Assembly (NCBI RefSeq): GCF_025583945.1
Contig: NZ_JAOEGU010000001.1
Location: 1-64,000 of the forward strand
DNA from: Methylobacter psychrophilus
GTDB taxonomy: Bacteria; Pseudomonadota; Gammaproteobacteria; Methylococcales; Methylomonadaceae
DNA: 64,000 bases
Reading direction: 5' to 3'
Below the pieces are notes generated by a model. It saw nothing but the letters and a program-made list of their open reading frames with translations. It was not told the DNA's origin and made no database searches. Position numbers and translations under genes: made by a program. Of this stretch, positions 38,625 to 48,813 are shown piece by piece (within the stretch, counting starts at the first letter, position 1; each line of letters begins with the position of its first letter).

Positions 38625-38788
38625 CCCAAGCTCCAGCTTCACTGCCATTAAGTTAAGCGTTGAAATACCTTTTACATGGAGTACAAACCTAGGTTTGTAC
38701 TCCAGCAGTCACTTTTGATAAGGAGTCAAAAAACATGTTTTTTGACTCCTTATTTCCTAACGTAATGGCAGTAAAGCTGCAGCTTGGG
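38625..38788. mobile_element. Palindromic MITE-like element, copy 2 (after cydC, inverted)
   Basis: The 142-bp core 38636-38777 is the reverse complement of the core at 17642-17783, with the order of the two inner hairpins swapped as expected. Outer arms CCCAAGCT (38625-38632) and AGCTTGGG (38781-38788) extend the inverted repeat to about 30 bp. Differences between the copies are few, so they are from one family and probably recent. It sits in the convergent gap between cydC and a GGDEF-EAL gene. Confidence 0.75.
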
Positions 38789-38878
38789 AGTGAGTATAAG
38801 CCAGAGCTTGGGAAATGAGCGCAGATTGGAAAGCCATCATAATCAGGCCTTGGTCATTAATGCTCGCAACCAGTGGCC

Positions 38879-41800
38879 CTATTTTAACGACTCTTCAAAC
38901 TGCTTAATCGGTAAAGGCTTGCCAAATAAATAACCTTGAAAGTGGAAGCAGCCTTTTTTTAAGAGGAGTTGTTGCTGTGCTTTTGTTTCGACTCCTTCGG
39001 CAATGACCTCAAGTTTAAGGCTCTGTGCCATGTTGATAATGGTAAGCACGAGCGCTTGATCATTGCTATCAGTGGTAATATCCTGCACAAACGACTGGTC
39101 AATCTTCAGTTGATACAAAGGCAAACGTTTTAGATATTGCAGGGATGAATAGCCGGTACCAAAGTCATCCAGTGAGAAGCGGATGCCAAGGGCATTTAAT
39201 GAGCTGATGGCGGCAATATTTTTTTCGAGGTTATCAGTCAGCATAGTTTCTGTCAGTTCCAACTTCAATTTAGCCGGGTTGATGGCATGACGTTCTACCG
39301 CATTTTTCACCTGCGATACAAAGTTCACTTGGTGAAATTGCTTGGAACTTATGTTAATTGACAAGGTGAGGTCGCAGGTGGTCTTGTCTTGTTCCCACGC
39401 TTTGAGTTGCGCGCAAGCAGTTTCCAATACCCATTGTCCAATAGGTAAAATCAACTCTGTTGCTTCTACCAGCGGAATGAAATTATAAGGTGATATCAAG
39501 CCACGCTCAGGGTGTAGCCAGCGAATCAGGGCTTCTGCGCCTATTGGGCGTTCCAAAGCATCTACCTGAAGTTGGTAATACAGTTGAAATTGTTGCTGTT
39601 CAAGTGCCTTGCGTAAATCTATATCAATAGAGGCGCGGGCATTAATTGCATCCTGCATCTCCTGATCAAAAAAGTACAGGCGATTACGACCGGAATCCTT
39701 CGCCTGATACATGGCAATATCGGCCTGCCGAAAAAGTTCATCAATGCCTGCTCGTTGCCCTTTAAACAACGTAGCACCGATACTGGCTGTCGTATGGTAT
39801 TGATGATAATTAAGTTGATACGGTTGATTAAGCGCTTCCAGGATCTTATCGCCAATCGCTTTGGTCTGTGCCGCAGCCTCAATAGCTTGATCACTTAAGC
39901 CTTCCAGTAGCACGACAAACTCATCACCACCCAAACGGGCTACGGTATCACTTTCTCGTACACAGGCTGTTAGTCGTGCTGTAACTTGCTTTAACAACAA
40001 GTCGCCAGCATCATGACCGAACGTGTCGTTGACAATTTTGAAATGATCCAGATCAAGAAACATCAGAGCACCTTGATCTCTGTTACGGGCACTACCTACC
40101 AATGCATGTTGGATACGATCCGTTAGCAGACGACGATTGGCCAATTCAGTAAGTGGATCGTAGAAGGCCAGACGCTCAATTTCCTCAGCGGCAGCTTTAC
40201 TGATGGTGATATCGGTTAAGGTAGCAACGTAATTGGTCACTTTGCCATTGGCATCTTTTATTGTGGTGATGGCCATGTATCCTGGATAGATTTCACCATT
40301 CTTGCGCCGGTTCCATATTTCACCTGACCATGCCCCGGTATTTTCGATAACTTTCCACATATCAGTGTAGAAATCTTTATTATGGCGGCCCGAGCTAAGC
40401 AGATTCGGATTCTTGCCAATAACTTCTTGCGCGGAATAATCAGTAATCGTGGTAAAGGCATTATTTACCCGCAGGATAATACCAGAGGCATTGGTAACCA
40501 TCATGCCTTCCTGAATATGGAAAGCAGTCGCAGCGATGCGAAGATCATCCTCGGCGCGCTTGCGGATGGTTATGTCGTGTATGGTTGTTTGCAGCAATAA
40601 TGCCCCATTAATCATCATGGAGTTAAGCGTTACTTCGGTAATGAAGTTTTTGCCAGTGTCAATTCGCTTATACATCCATTCGAAGCGCACGCTGCCTTTT
40701 TTTGTGGCAATCTCAATGTACTGCTTGGCTAATGTTATTGAATCCGAACCGCATGGTTGCCTAAGTGGAGAGAAATCGGCCGGCGTATATAAAGTGATAT
40801 CTTCTCGTGACTGCAAGCCAAACATCATCATGGCGGGATTATTGCAATCGAAAAAGCCCTTCTCATTCAACATGAGTACCGCATCTCTGCAGGCATTAAA
40901 TAGTGTGTGGAATTTTATTTCGGATTGAGCCAAAGACGCGTCGATTTGCTTTCGTTCAATGGCGATGCTGGCCAGACGTGCTGATTGTTCGATGAGGGCA
41001 ATATCAAACCCGGTTGGTGTATGTGGCTCATGATGGTAGATAGCAAAAGTACCCAGTACTTGGCCAGATGATGACAGAATAGGCTGTGACCAGCAGGCGC
41101 CTAGTACGGCATTGATTGCAAGTTTTTTGTAAGCAGTCCAGTTCGTAGGTGTGGCAATGTCCTCAACGACAACACGATTGCCGGTAAAAAAGGTCTCTCT
41201 GGAAGAGTCAGTGCCAACTTTTATGCCGTTAGTGACTTCGTTGAAAAAATCAGGCGGGTTTGGGGATGAGCCGTTAACAAGATGCTTGCCGTCGCTATCG
41301 AGTAACAAAATGCTGCAAAGCAGTGTCGGGTAGAGTTGCTCTACGCCTGTCACAATCGCTTCAATAACACTAAGTAGCGGGCTGTTTATGGCAAGTAGTT
41401 CTAAAATGCTGCTGTAAAAGTGTGCATATCGCTCGGAATTTATGCGTGAGGAGATATCCAGTGCTATACCAAACAAGCCGGAAATCTCACCATTATCGTT
41501 ATATATAGGATATTTACGGTTATCTATCCAGCCACTATGGGCTTCGTTATTCGATGCTTTCTGTATTTCATGGGCCACATTAATGCCCGCGAATACTTGC
41601 TTTTCCAGATGGTAGTAAATATCGGCATCTTTTTCCGAAAACAGGTCGTAATCAGTTTTTCCAAGCAGGTACGACGACTGATTTATGCTGTCTGTAATAG
41701 TAGCGCCTGGTGTTTGGCTGGCACCGGTAAATACATGATTACGGTCTTTAAAATAAATATAATCATTAGTGTTTTCCATCATGGCCTTGAAATTGGTCAT

Positions 41801-42166
41801 CATGGGTTGGTTGTTTAGTTGTTTACTGATGCTTTTGGCATCTTGCAGCAACAGGTCAAGGATAATATTGCTGTCAGTGACGCTGGGTTCTTTGCTGTAA
41901 AGGCCTTTGACGCAGCGTATATGGCCATTGGCTTGCCTGAGCCTGATATTAAAAGTATCGGCAATTTTATTGCGACCATCAGTTGAGAATAGCACATCGG
42001 CAATGTCCAGATCGTCGGCATGAATTCGACTGTGCAAAGACACTTTACCAATAAGAAAATCGTCAACTGTATAGCCAAGCAGGGCATCAATACCAGCGCC
42101 GACAGATAAAACAGTCTGCGGATTAGTCAGTGAAATGCGGATTTTAACTTCTGTTGTATCGATCAT
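38879..42166 (-). CDS. PAS-GAF-PAS-GGDEF-EAL c-di-GMP protein, paralogue 1
   Basis: A 1095-residue soluble multi-sensor. In order: PAS-like (about 1-110), PAS (120-240, YIYFKDRNHVFTGAS), GAF (250-405), PAS (415-535), PAS (545-655, SGRHNKDFYTDMW), GGDEF (665-830) and EAL (845-1090). The GGDEF motif (746-750) is intact with an inhibitory RESD site five residues before it. The EAL motif (878-880) is intact, with DDFGTGYSSL and KIDQSFV. It could thus make and degrade c-di-GMP. No membrane helices. A 42693-45983 paralogue and an EAL-only fragment follow on the same strand. A GTTACA-type site lies 300 bp upstream. Confidence 0.93.
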   Translation of the reverse strand: MIDTTEVKIRISLTNPQTVLSVGAGIDALLGYTVDDFLIGKVSLHSRIHADDLDIADVLFSTDGRNKIADTFNIRLRQANGHIRCVKGLYSKEPSVTDSNIILDLLLQDAKSISKQLNNQPMMTNFKAMMENTNDYIYFKDRNHVFTGASQTPGATITDSINQSSYLLGKTDYDLFSEKDADIYYHLEKQVFAGINVAHEIQKASNNEAHSGWIDNRKYPIYNDNGEISGLFGIALDISSRINSERYAHFYSSILELLAINSPLLSVIEAIVTGVEQLYPTLLCSILLLDSDGKHLVNGSSPNPPDFFNEVTNGIKVGTDSSRETFFTGNRVVVEDIATPTNWTAYKKLAINAVLGACWSQPILSSSGQVLGTFAIYHHEPHTPTGFDIALIEQSARLASIAIERKQIDASLAQSEIKFHTLFNACRDAVLMLNEKGFFDCNNPAMMMFGLQSREDITLYTPADFSPLRQPCGSDSITLAKQYIEIATKKGSVRFEWMYKRIDTGKNFITEVTLNSMMINGALLLQTTIHDITIRKRAEDDLRIAATAFHIQEGMMVTNASGIILRVNNAFTTITDYSAQEVIGKNPNLLSSGRHNKDFYTDMWKVIENTGAWSGEIWNRRKNGEIYPGYMAITTIKDANGKVTNYVATLTDITISKAAAEEIERLAFYDPLTELANRRLLTDRIQHALVGSARNRDQGALMFLDLDHFKIVNDTFGHDAGDLLLKQVTARLTACVRESDTVARLGGDEFVVLLEGLSDQAIEAAAQTKAIGDKILEALNQPYQLNYHQYHTTASIGATLFKGQRAGIDELFRQADIAMYQAKDSGRNRLYFFDQEMQDAINARASIDIDLRKALEQQQFQLYYQLQVDALERPIGAEALIRWLHPERGLISPYNFIPLVEATELILPIGQWVLETACAQLKAWEQDKTTCDLTLSINISSKQFHQVNFVSQVKNAVERHAINPAKLKLELTETMLTDNLEKNIAAISSLNALGIRFSLDDFGTGYSSLQYLKRLPLYQLKIDQSFVQDITTDSNDQALVLTIINMAQSLKLEVIAEGVETKAQQQLLLKKGCFHFQGYLFGKPLPIKQFEESLK

Positions 42167-42464
42167 ACTTGCATCCGATATTCAAGTTTTAATTCTTGAT
42201 TTAGGAAAAATCAGCTAAAAAAATCATTAGAGCAATAAATGCTTTTCTGTGTATATCGCTCGCTACTTATGAGCATTGGTACTAAATTACGCTTGCATAT
42301 CTATGGATTACAACGTCAAAGATAATAAACCTTGAAAATATAATTGTATTATATCAGCAATTTTCAGTAATCCTCATTATGACAAAATTAAGAAAATTAA
42401 ATATAGATTCTGATAGCAATAATTTATTTTAGAGCCTATAGATTACATTAAATATTATCTTATA

Positions 42465-42492
42465 ACATTTATGAATTGTAACAAAATGTAAC
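42465..42492 (-). promoter_or_regulatory. GTTACA-N4-GTTACA site upstream of GGDEF-EAL paralogue 1
   Basis: On the minus strand, GTTACATTTTGTTACAATTC followed by ATAAATG. The two half-sites lie at 42492-42487 and 42482-42477, with the same 10-bp period and the same flank (ATTCATAAA) as the sites before the two surface-protein genes. The rest of the 42167-42692 gap holds an AT-rich promoter region and a stretch (42178-42200) resembling the end of the 8644-8801 element. Confidence 0.55.
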
Positions 42493-42692
42493 AATTCAAT
42501 ATAATTCAATTTAAGTAATCAGCACAATACGGCGCCTCGAGTAGTACACCAAAAATTAATCGAGTTTTTTCAATTCTGTAGTCGGTAATTTATTGGTTGG
42601 CATTAATTTTCTGCAATGAGAGTTACTACAAAATTGATTTCGCAAACGGGTGGCTATTATTTGCATTTAAGGCTAAATCAGTAAAAATGCCG

Positions 42693-45600
42693 CTATTTTA
42701 GCGCTTCTTCAAATTGCTTGATGGGTGAAGGCTTGCCAAATAAATAACCTTGAAAGTGGAGGCAGCCTTTATGTAGGAGAAGTAGTTGCTGTTCTTTTGT
42801 TTCAACGCCTTCGGCAATCACCTCAAGTCCCAAGCTGTTGGCCATGTTGATAATGGTCAGTACGAGCGCCCGATCATTGTTGTCAAAGGTAATATCCCGC
42901 ACAAATGATTGATCAATCTTCAGTTGGAACAAGGGTAAACGTTTTAGATATTGCAGGGATGAATAACCGGTGCCAAAGTCATCCAGAGAGAAGCGGATAC
43001 CAATGGCATTCAATGCATTCATAGCAGTAATAATCTGTTCAAGATTATCAGCCAGCATACTTTCAGTCAGCTCCAACTTTAATTTAGCCGGATTGATATT
43101 GTGATGTTGCACCGCATTTTTCACTTGCGATACAAAGTTCACTTGGTGGAATTGCTTGGCGCTGACGTTAATGGATAGCGTCAGATTGCAAGTACTCTCA
43201 TCTTGTTCCCACGCTTTAAGTTGCGCACAAGCAGTTTCCAGTACCCATTGTCCAATAGGTAAAATTAGCCCTGTTTGTTCCGCCAACGGAATAAAATCAT
43301 AGGGTGATACCAAACCATGCTTAGGATGTAGCCAGCGAATCAACACCTCTGCGCCTATTGGTTGTGCCAATGCGTCTACCTGAACCTGGTAATACAATTG
43401 AAATTGTCGTTGCTCAAGTGCATTACGTAAATCCATGGTTAAAGAAGCGTTGGCATTAATCATTTTTTGCATATCAGGATCGAAAAAGCGCAAGTGATTA
43501 CGGCCACAATCTTTAGCCTGATACATGGCAATATCAGCTTGTCGAAACAGTTCATCTATGCCAATCACCTCGCAGCCGTCAAACAAGGTCACGCCGATAC
43601 TTGCTGTACCGTAGTATTCGTGTTTGGCAAGCTGATACGTCTGTCTGAGAGCATCCAGCATCTTGTCGCCAATGACTTTAGCCTGGGCCGCAGCCTCAAG
43701 GATTTTTTCACTTAAGTTTTCCAGCAGCACGACAAACTCATCACCGCCTAAACGGGCCAGCGTGTCGCTTTTTCGGACACACGCGGCTAAGCGGCTGGCA
43801 ACTTGCTGAAGCAGTAAGTCACCGATATTATGACCAAGCGTGTCGTTGATGGTCTTAAAATAATCCAGATCAATAAACATGACGGCACCTCTGCCACCGC
43901 CATGGGAACGACATGCCAATACATGCTTTATTCGATCAGTCAGTAGCCGTCGATTGGCCAGTTGTGTCAGTGGGTCATAGTAGGCCAGGTTTTGAATCTC
44001 CTCTGCGGCCGCTTTGTTCATGGTGATATCAGTCAGGGTGGCAACGTAATTGGTCACTTCATCATAGCTATCTTTTACGGCGGTGATGGTCATGTATTCC
44101 GGATAGACTTCACCACTCTTGCGCCGATTCCATATTTCCCCCGACCATGTCCCGGTACTATTGATGGTGCTCCACATCTGCGTATGGAAGGTCGCATCAT
44201 GGCGCCCGCTTTTAAGAAAACTCGGATTTTTACCAATCACTTCTTGCGAGGAATAGCCGGTAATAGTGGTGAAGGCATTATTGACTCGTAAGAGAATGCC
44301 TTTGGCATCGGTGACCATCAAGCCTTCCTGAACCTGGAAGGCAGTAGCGGCGATGCGAAGTTCATCTTCGGCGCGCTTGCGGATGGTGATGTCGTGTATG
44401 GCGGTTTGTAGCAATATTTGCTTATCAAGCATCATGGAGCTGAGCAAGACTTCGGTAATAAAGTTTTTACCGGTATCTGCTCGCTTATGCATCCATTCAA
44501 AGCGCAGGCTACCTTTTTCTAGCGCTATGTCAATGTATTGCCTGGCCAATATTTTTGAATCCGTGCCACAGGGCTGCTTAAGTGGCGATAAATCGAGAGG
44601 ATGATATAAAGCGATGTCTTCTCGTGACGTAAAACCAAACATTTTTATGGCGGCATCATTGCCGTCAAAAAAGCTTTGCTCATTTAACATGAGAACAGCA
44701 TCTGTACTGGCATTAAATAGTGTGCGGAACTTTGTTTCAGATCGGGCTAAAGCCGCGTCAGACTGTCTGCGCTCAATGGCGATGCCGGCTAGATGGGCCG
44801 ATTGCTCGATGATGGTGATATCAGACTCGGTAGGGGTATTTGCCTTAGGATGATAGATAGCAAAAGTACCCAGTACTTGAGTCGATGATGAAAGAATAGG
44901 CTGCGACCAGCAGGAACCTAATCCGGCTTTGGCTGCAAGCTCTTTCCAGGAAACCCAATTTGGATGCGTAGTAATATTCTCGGCAATAATGCGTTTGCCG
45001 GTAAATGCGGCCTCTCCGCAACAGCCAGCACCAATACCAATCTCCATGCCATTAGTTGCTTCGTTATAAAAATCAGGCAGGTTGAGGGTAGAGCCATTGA
45101 CTAGATGCTTGCCGTCGTTATCGAGTAACAAAATACTACAAAGCAGTGTCGGGTAGAGTTCCTCTACGCCCAATACAATAGCGTCAAGAATAGCAAACAG
45201 CGGCTTGTTTATGGCAAGCTGCTCTAAAATGCTGCCGTAAAATTGTGTGTATCGCTCGGCATTGATACTGGTGGAGATGTCACGGGCTATACCAAACAAG
45301 CCGGAAACTTCACCGTTATCGTTATATATCGGATATTTGCGATTATCGATCCAGCCACGATGGTCGTGGCTATTCGGTAATTTTTGTATTTCATAAGCTA
45401 CAGGCAGGCCTGCAAATACTTGTTTTTCCAGATGGTAGTAAATATCGGCATCTTTTTCCGAGAACAGGTCGTAATCAGTCTTGCCAACCAGGTCCGACCA
45501 TTGCTCTTTACTGCCTGTAAGAGTAGCCAGTGTTTGGCTGGCACCGGTAAATACATGATTACGATCTTTAAAATAAATGTAATCGTCGGTGTTTTCCATC

Positions 45601-45983
45601 ATGGACTTAAAATTGGCCATCATCGGTTGGTCGCCTGGATTCTGGCTGAGGCTTTTGGCATCTTGCAGTAACAGGTCAAGGATAACCTTGTTATTAGTGG
45701 TGTCCAGTTCTTTACGGTAAATACCTTTGACACAGCAGATATGACCATTGGCGTGTCTGAGCCTGATATTGAAAGTATCAGTGGTTTTATTGCAGTCAGT
45801 TGAGAACAGGATCTTGGCAATGTCCTGGTCGGCTATATGAATTCGACTTTGCAAAGATACTTTGTCGTTGAGGAAATCTGCAACCGTGAAGCCAAGTAGG
45901 GCATCAATATTATCACCGACAAATAAAACCGTCGGTGGATTGGTCATTGAAATGCGGATGTTAACGTCTATTGGCGTTGGCAT
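42693..45983 (-). CDS. PAS-GAF-PAS-GGDEF-EAL c-di-GMP protein, paralogue 2
   Basis: A 1096-residue tandem paralogue of the 38879 protein with the same domain order and very similar sequence throughout. GGDEF is intact, with an inhibitory RKSD site five residues before it. The EAL signature reads EVL (IGAEVLIRW), a mild change at the second position that keeps the metal-binding glutamate. DDFGTGYSSL and KIDQSFV are intact, so phosphodiesterase activity is still likely. The GAF domain has an extra cysteine pair (GAGCCGEAAF) absent from paralogue 1. It has no membrane segment and a weak ribosome binding site. Confidence 0.93.
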   Translation of the reverse strand: MPTPIDVNIRISMTNPPTVLFVGDNIDALLGFTVADFLNDKVSLQSRIHIADQDIAKILFSTDCNKTTDTFNIRLRHANGHICCVKGIYRKELDTTNNKVILDLLLQDAKSLSQNPGDQPMMANFKSMMENTDDYIYFKDRNHVFTGASQTLATLTGSKEQWSDLVGKTDYDLFSEKDADIYYHLEKQVFAGLPVAYEIQKLPNSHDHRGWIDNRKYPIYNDNGEVSGLFGIARDISTSINAERYTQFYGSILEQLAINKPLFAILDAIVLGVEELYPTLLCSILLLDNDGKHLVNGSTLNLPDFYNEATNGMEIGIGAGCCGEAAFTGKRIIAENITTHPNWVSWKELAAKAGLGSCWSQPILSSSTQVLGTFAIYHPKANTPTESDITIIEQSAHLAGIAIERRQSDAALARSETKFRTLFNASTDAVLMLNEQSFFDGNDAAIKMFGFTSREDIALYHPLDLSPLKQPCGTDSKILARQYIDIALEKGSLRFEWMHKRADTGKNFITEVLLSSMMLDKQILLQTAIHDITIRKRAEDELRIAATAFQVQEGLMVTDAKGILLRVNNAFTTITGYSSQEVIGKNPSFLKSGRHDATFHTQMWSTINSTGTWSGEIWNRRKSGEVYPEYMTITAVKDSYDEVTNYVATLTDITMNKAAAEEIQNLAYYDPLTQLANRRLLTDRIKHVLACRSHGGGRGAVMFIDLDYFKTINDTLGHNIGDLLLQQVASRLAACVRKSDTLARLGGDEFVVLLENLSEKILEAAAQAKVIGDKMLDALRQTYQLAKHEYYGTASIGVTLFDGCEVIGIDELFRQADIAMYQAKDCGRNHLRFFDPDMQKMINANASLTMDLRNALEQRQFQLYYQVQVDALAQPIGAEVLIRWLHPKHGLVSPYDFIPLAEQTGLILPIGQWVLETACAQLKAWEQDESTCNLTLSINVSAKQFHQVNFVSQVKNAVQHHNINPAKLKLELTESMLADNLEQIITAMNALNAIGIRFSLDDFGTGYSSLQYLKRLPLFQLKIDQSFVRDITFDNNDRALVLTIINMANSLGLEVIAEGVETKEQQLLLLHKGCLHFQGYLFGKPSPIKQFEEALK

Positions 45984-46476
45984 GTTTATACTTGATTTTC
46001 ACTTTTAAATGGTTGATTTCGGAATCATCAGCAAAGCTGATAATTAGAGCAATAAAAAGACTTGCTATTCAATTTGTGGGGAGCGGTAAGGGGCAGACTC
46101 GATCAACTTGTTCGGCATTAAATAGAAATAAATTTCAATTCGTGCTGTTTTAATCTGATATTAAATAAGTGATTTTTGTGTATTTCGCTTACTATCTATT
46201 CGCACTAATTATGCGTATATATGTAATTTACAAAAGTAAAAGATAAGGCGAGATCTACTATAGCATTAATTAGGATTAATCCTAATTAATTCACTTCTTA
46301 AGATAATTCGCAGAAAATAACTCGTTTCCGTATGCTTCGAAATTATGCGATGCTGGAGCGGATTATGCCTGCGATATAATAAATGCCTCATTCGAGGGTA
46401 TGGTCCGCTTCTACATAAATAAGTTGGCCGTGACGCTCCAGAGTCATGCAGAGATTGGATGCGTATTTATTGCGAG
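45984..46476. other. Upstream region of GGDEF-EAL paralogue 2
   Basis: No gene recognised. The part next to 45984 (with CATCAGCAAAGCTGATAATT and AGAGCAATAAA) is similar to the region upstream of paralogue 1, so the duplication included upstream DNA. AATTAGGATTAATCCTAATT near 46267-46286 is a 20-bp perfect palindrome. Confidence 0.5.
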
Positions 46477-47490
46477 TTACCTAAAAGGGCGATTATTATT
46501 GGCATCAACACCAAACAGATATTTCTGTTGTAGTGCCTCTTCAAACAGCTTAATGGGTACAGGCTTACCAAATAAATAACCTTGAAAGTGGCGGCAACCT
46601 TTTTTCAGGAGAAGAGCTTGCTGTGCTTGTGTTTCGACACCTTCGGCCATGACCTCAAGTCCGAGGTTCTCAGCCATGGCAATAATGGTCAATACGAGGG
46701 CCGGATCGTTGCTGTCAACGGCAAGCTCTCGTATAAACGACTGATCTATTTTTAGTTGATACAAAGGCAAGCGTTTTAGATATTGCAGGGATGAGTAGCC
46801 GGTGCCAAAGTCATCCAGTGAGAATCGAATGCCCATCGCATTTAATGTACTCATGGTAATAATAATTTTTTCGATATTATTAGCCAGCATACTTTCTGTT
46901 AGTTCCAGCTTTAATTTAGCCGGATTAATTCCATAACGTTGCACTGCATTTTGTTCTTGGGTTACAAAGTTTGTTTGGCGAAATTGTTTGGCGCTGACGT
47001 TAATGGATAGCGTCAGATTGCAAGTACTCTCATCTTGTTCCCGCGCTTTAAGTTGAGCGCATGCGGTTTCTAATACCCATTGCCCAATAGGTAAAATTAG
47101 CCCTGTTTGTTCTGTCAGAGGAATAAATTGATCGGGTGGCACCAAACCATGCTCCGGATGTTGCCAGCGAATCAAAGCCTCTGCACCGATTGGGTATTGC
47201 AAAGCATCTACCTGGATTTGGAAATACAGTTGAAATTGTTGTTGTTCAAGTGCCTTGCGTAAATCCTTTTTTAAGGATGCGAGGTGATGAATCTTTTCTT
47301 GCATCTGCGGATCGAAAAAGCGCAGGCTGTTGCGGCCGGACTCTTTGGCATGATAGATCGCAATATCGGCTTGCCGAAAAAGATCCTCGACTCTTGCCAT
47401 AGGGTCTTCAAACAAGGTGACACCAATACTTGCCGAGCATTGGTATTGTTGTAAGTCAAGTTGATAAGGTTGATTAAGGGAGGACAGTCT
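46477..47490 (-). pseudogene. Third GGDEF-EAL paralogue truncated to the EAL domain
   Basis: Homology to the two full-length paralogues begins near 47490, inside the GGDEF domain after its active site (LNQPYQL, equivalent to residue 789 of paralogue 1), and runs to the C-terminus. The sensor domains and the GGDEF motif are lost. The EAL part is intact: GAEALIRWQHP, LELTESML, DDFGTGYSSL, KIDQSFI and EGVET. A TTG at 47415 could start a 312-residue EAL-only phosphodiesterase, but there is no good ribosome binding site. It is either a decaying remnant or a new stand-alone phosphodiesterase. Confidence 0.75.
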
Positions 47491-47587
47491 TGAGTCTTTG
47501 CCTTGATAATTTTCCTGGTGTTAAAATGTGCCAAAAATTTAGATTTTACTTTACTTCTTTTCATCCCCTAATCATGAGCTAAATAAG

Positions 47588-48745
47588 ATGAGCCAATCCA
47601 AAAACAAGCTAGTTCTTATAACACCAAAAGCTGATGGAAAAAAAATCTTGTCAGCGGCTCAAAAGCAATTTAACAGTCTGACCAAAAAAATTGATAACAA
47701 AAAAAAGTTGCTGATGGAATGGAAAGAAACCATTCCGCTGTATCGTCATAAGGTTGATGAGGAATATGAACCCTTGGAAGAGGCGTTAAGTAACCATAAA
47801 TCAGAGTGGGTTCAGTTATTGGATCAATCTTACAATCTGCCGCTGTTCAAAAAAAACGACAAGCTAAAGATGAAGCATCTTATTTGCGAACTGGCAGAGA
47901 ATTTAATCACCGAGTTTAATAAGGATGACTTAAAAACACTGTTTAATAAGTACAGTGATGAGGATTACGATACGGTTAATCAACAGAGTGAATCTGCTGT
48001 TGGCGATTTGATGAAAAGTCTTGCGGAAGATATGTTTAATGTCGATTTGGGCGATGATGTTGATATCAGTTCGCCAGAGAAGTTTCACGCTCACTTGCAG
48101 GAGAAACTGCGTGAACAAGCCGATGGGCAAGCGGCAGAAGCGGTCAAACCGCGCAAAAAAACCAAAAAGCAACTGGAAAAGGAAGCCCGTCAGCTAGAGG
48201 AAGATGAGTTGGCCAGTAAATCGGTTCGAGAGGTGTATCGCAAGTTGGTTGCCGCACTGCATCCTGACCGCGAGCCTGATGAAGAAGAACGTAAACGCAA
48301 AACCGAGTTGATGCAGCGCGTCAATACTGCTTACGGAAAAAAGGATTTATTGTTGCTGCTGGCATTGCAGTTGGAGATTGAACAAATTGATCCTGAACAT
48401 TTGAGTCATATTGCTGACAGTCGCTTAAAATATTTTAACAAGATCCTGAAAGAGCAGTTATCTGAATTAGATCAGGAAATCGATCAAATTGAAGGAATGT
48501 TTAAAGTCGATTTAAACTTGCCATTCTATGTCTTGTTAACGCCAAAACAGTTGTTGTACAGGCTGGCTAAAGATATTCAGGAAGTACAGGGAGATATTGT
48601 TGCCATTCAAAATGAACTGGAAATGTTTCATAATCCACCGGCTCTTAAAGCCTGGCTAAAAAATTATAAAATCCCCAAGAATTCTGATCGCGATGATTTT
48701 GATGATTTACTTTTTGGCGGCATGATGCCGTTTGGGTCTAAATAA
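47588..48745 (+). CDS. J-domain-like protein of unknown role
   Basis: A 385-residue charged, helical, soluble protein. Residues about 210-255 look like a DnaJ domain: REVYRKLVAALHPDREPDEE, with the HPD triad at 225-227, then a helix ending VNTAYGKKDLLLLLAL. Upstream is a Lys/Glu-rich region with coiled-coil potential. No J-domain zinc finger or substrate domain is visible, so it is a type III-like co-chaperone at most; the Hsp70 partner is unknown. Short predicted coiled coils flank the J-part (20-60 and 280-305). The start is 98 bp from the broken end of the EAL fragment, so the deletion that made that fragment may have ended here. Confidence 0.7.
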   Translation: MSQSKNKLVLITPKADGKKILSAAQKQFNSLTKKIDNKKKLLMEWKETIPLYRHKVDEEYEPLEEALSNHKSEWVQLLDQSYNLPLFKKNDKLKMKHLICELAENLITEFNKDDLKTLFNKYSDEDYDTVNQQSESAVGDLMKSLAEDMFNVDLGDDVDISSPEKFHAHLQEKLREQADGQAAEAVKPRKKTKKQLEKEARQLEEDELASKSVREVYRKLVAALHPDREPDEEERKRKTELMQRVNTAYGKKDLLLLLALQLEIEQIDPEHLSHIADSRLKYFNKILKEQLSELDQEIDQIEGMFKVDLNLPFYVLLTPKQLLYRLAKDIQEVQGDIVAIQNELEMFHNPPALKAWLKNYKIPKNSDRDDFDDLLFGGMMPFGSK

Positions 48746-48770
48746 GACGGCTACCACAACGTAACCCGAG

Positions 48771-48805
48771 ACAGTATAACCATCCCTTGAAGGGATGTTA
48801 TCTGT
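48771..48805. repeat. Dispersed palindromic repeat, copy 3
   Basis: ACAGTATAACCATCCC, TTGA, GGGATGTTATCTGT: the same palindrome as at 8921-8951 and 9188-9218 with compensated changes at the ends. It lies between the J-domain gene and rmuC. Confidence 0.6.
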
Positions 48806-48813
48806 AAAATCGT

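Noticed and set aside
42167-42692. c-di-GMP riboswitch before GGDEF-EAL genes
   Set aside because: I looked for the GEMM core in the gaps before the three GGDEF-EAL loci and found none.
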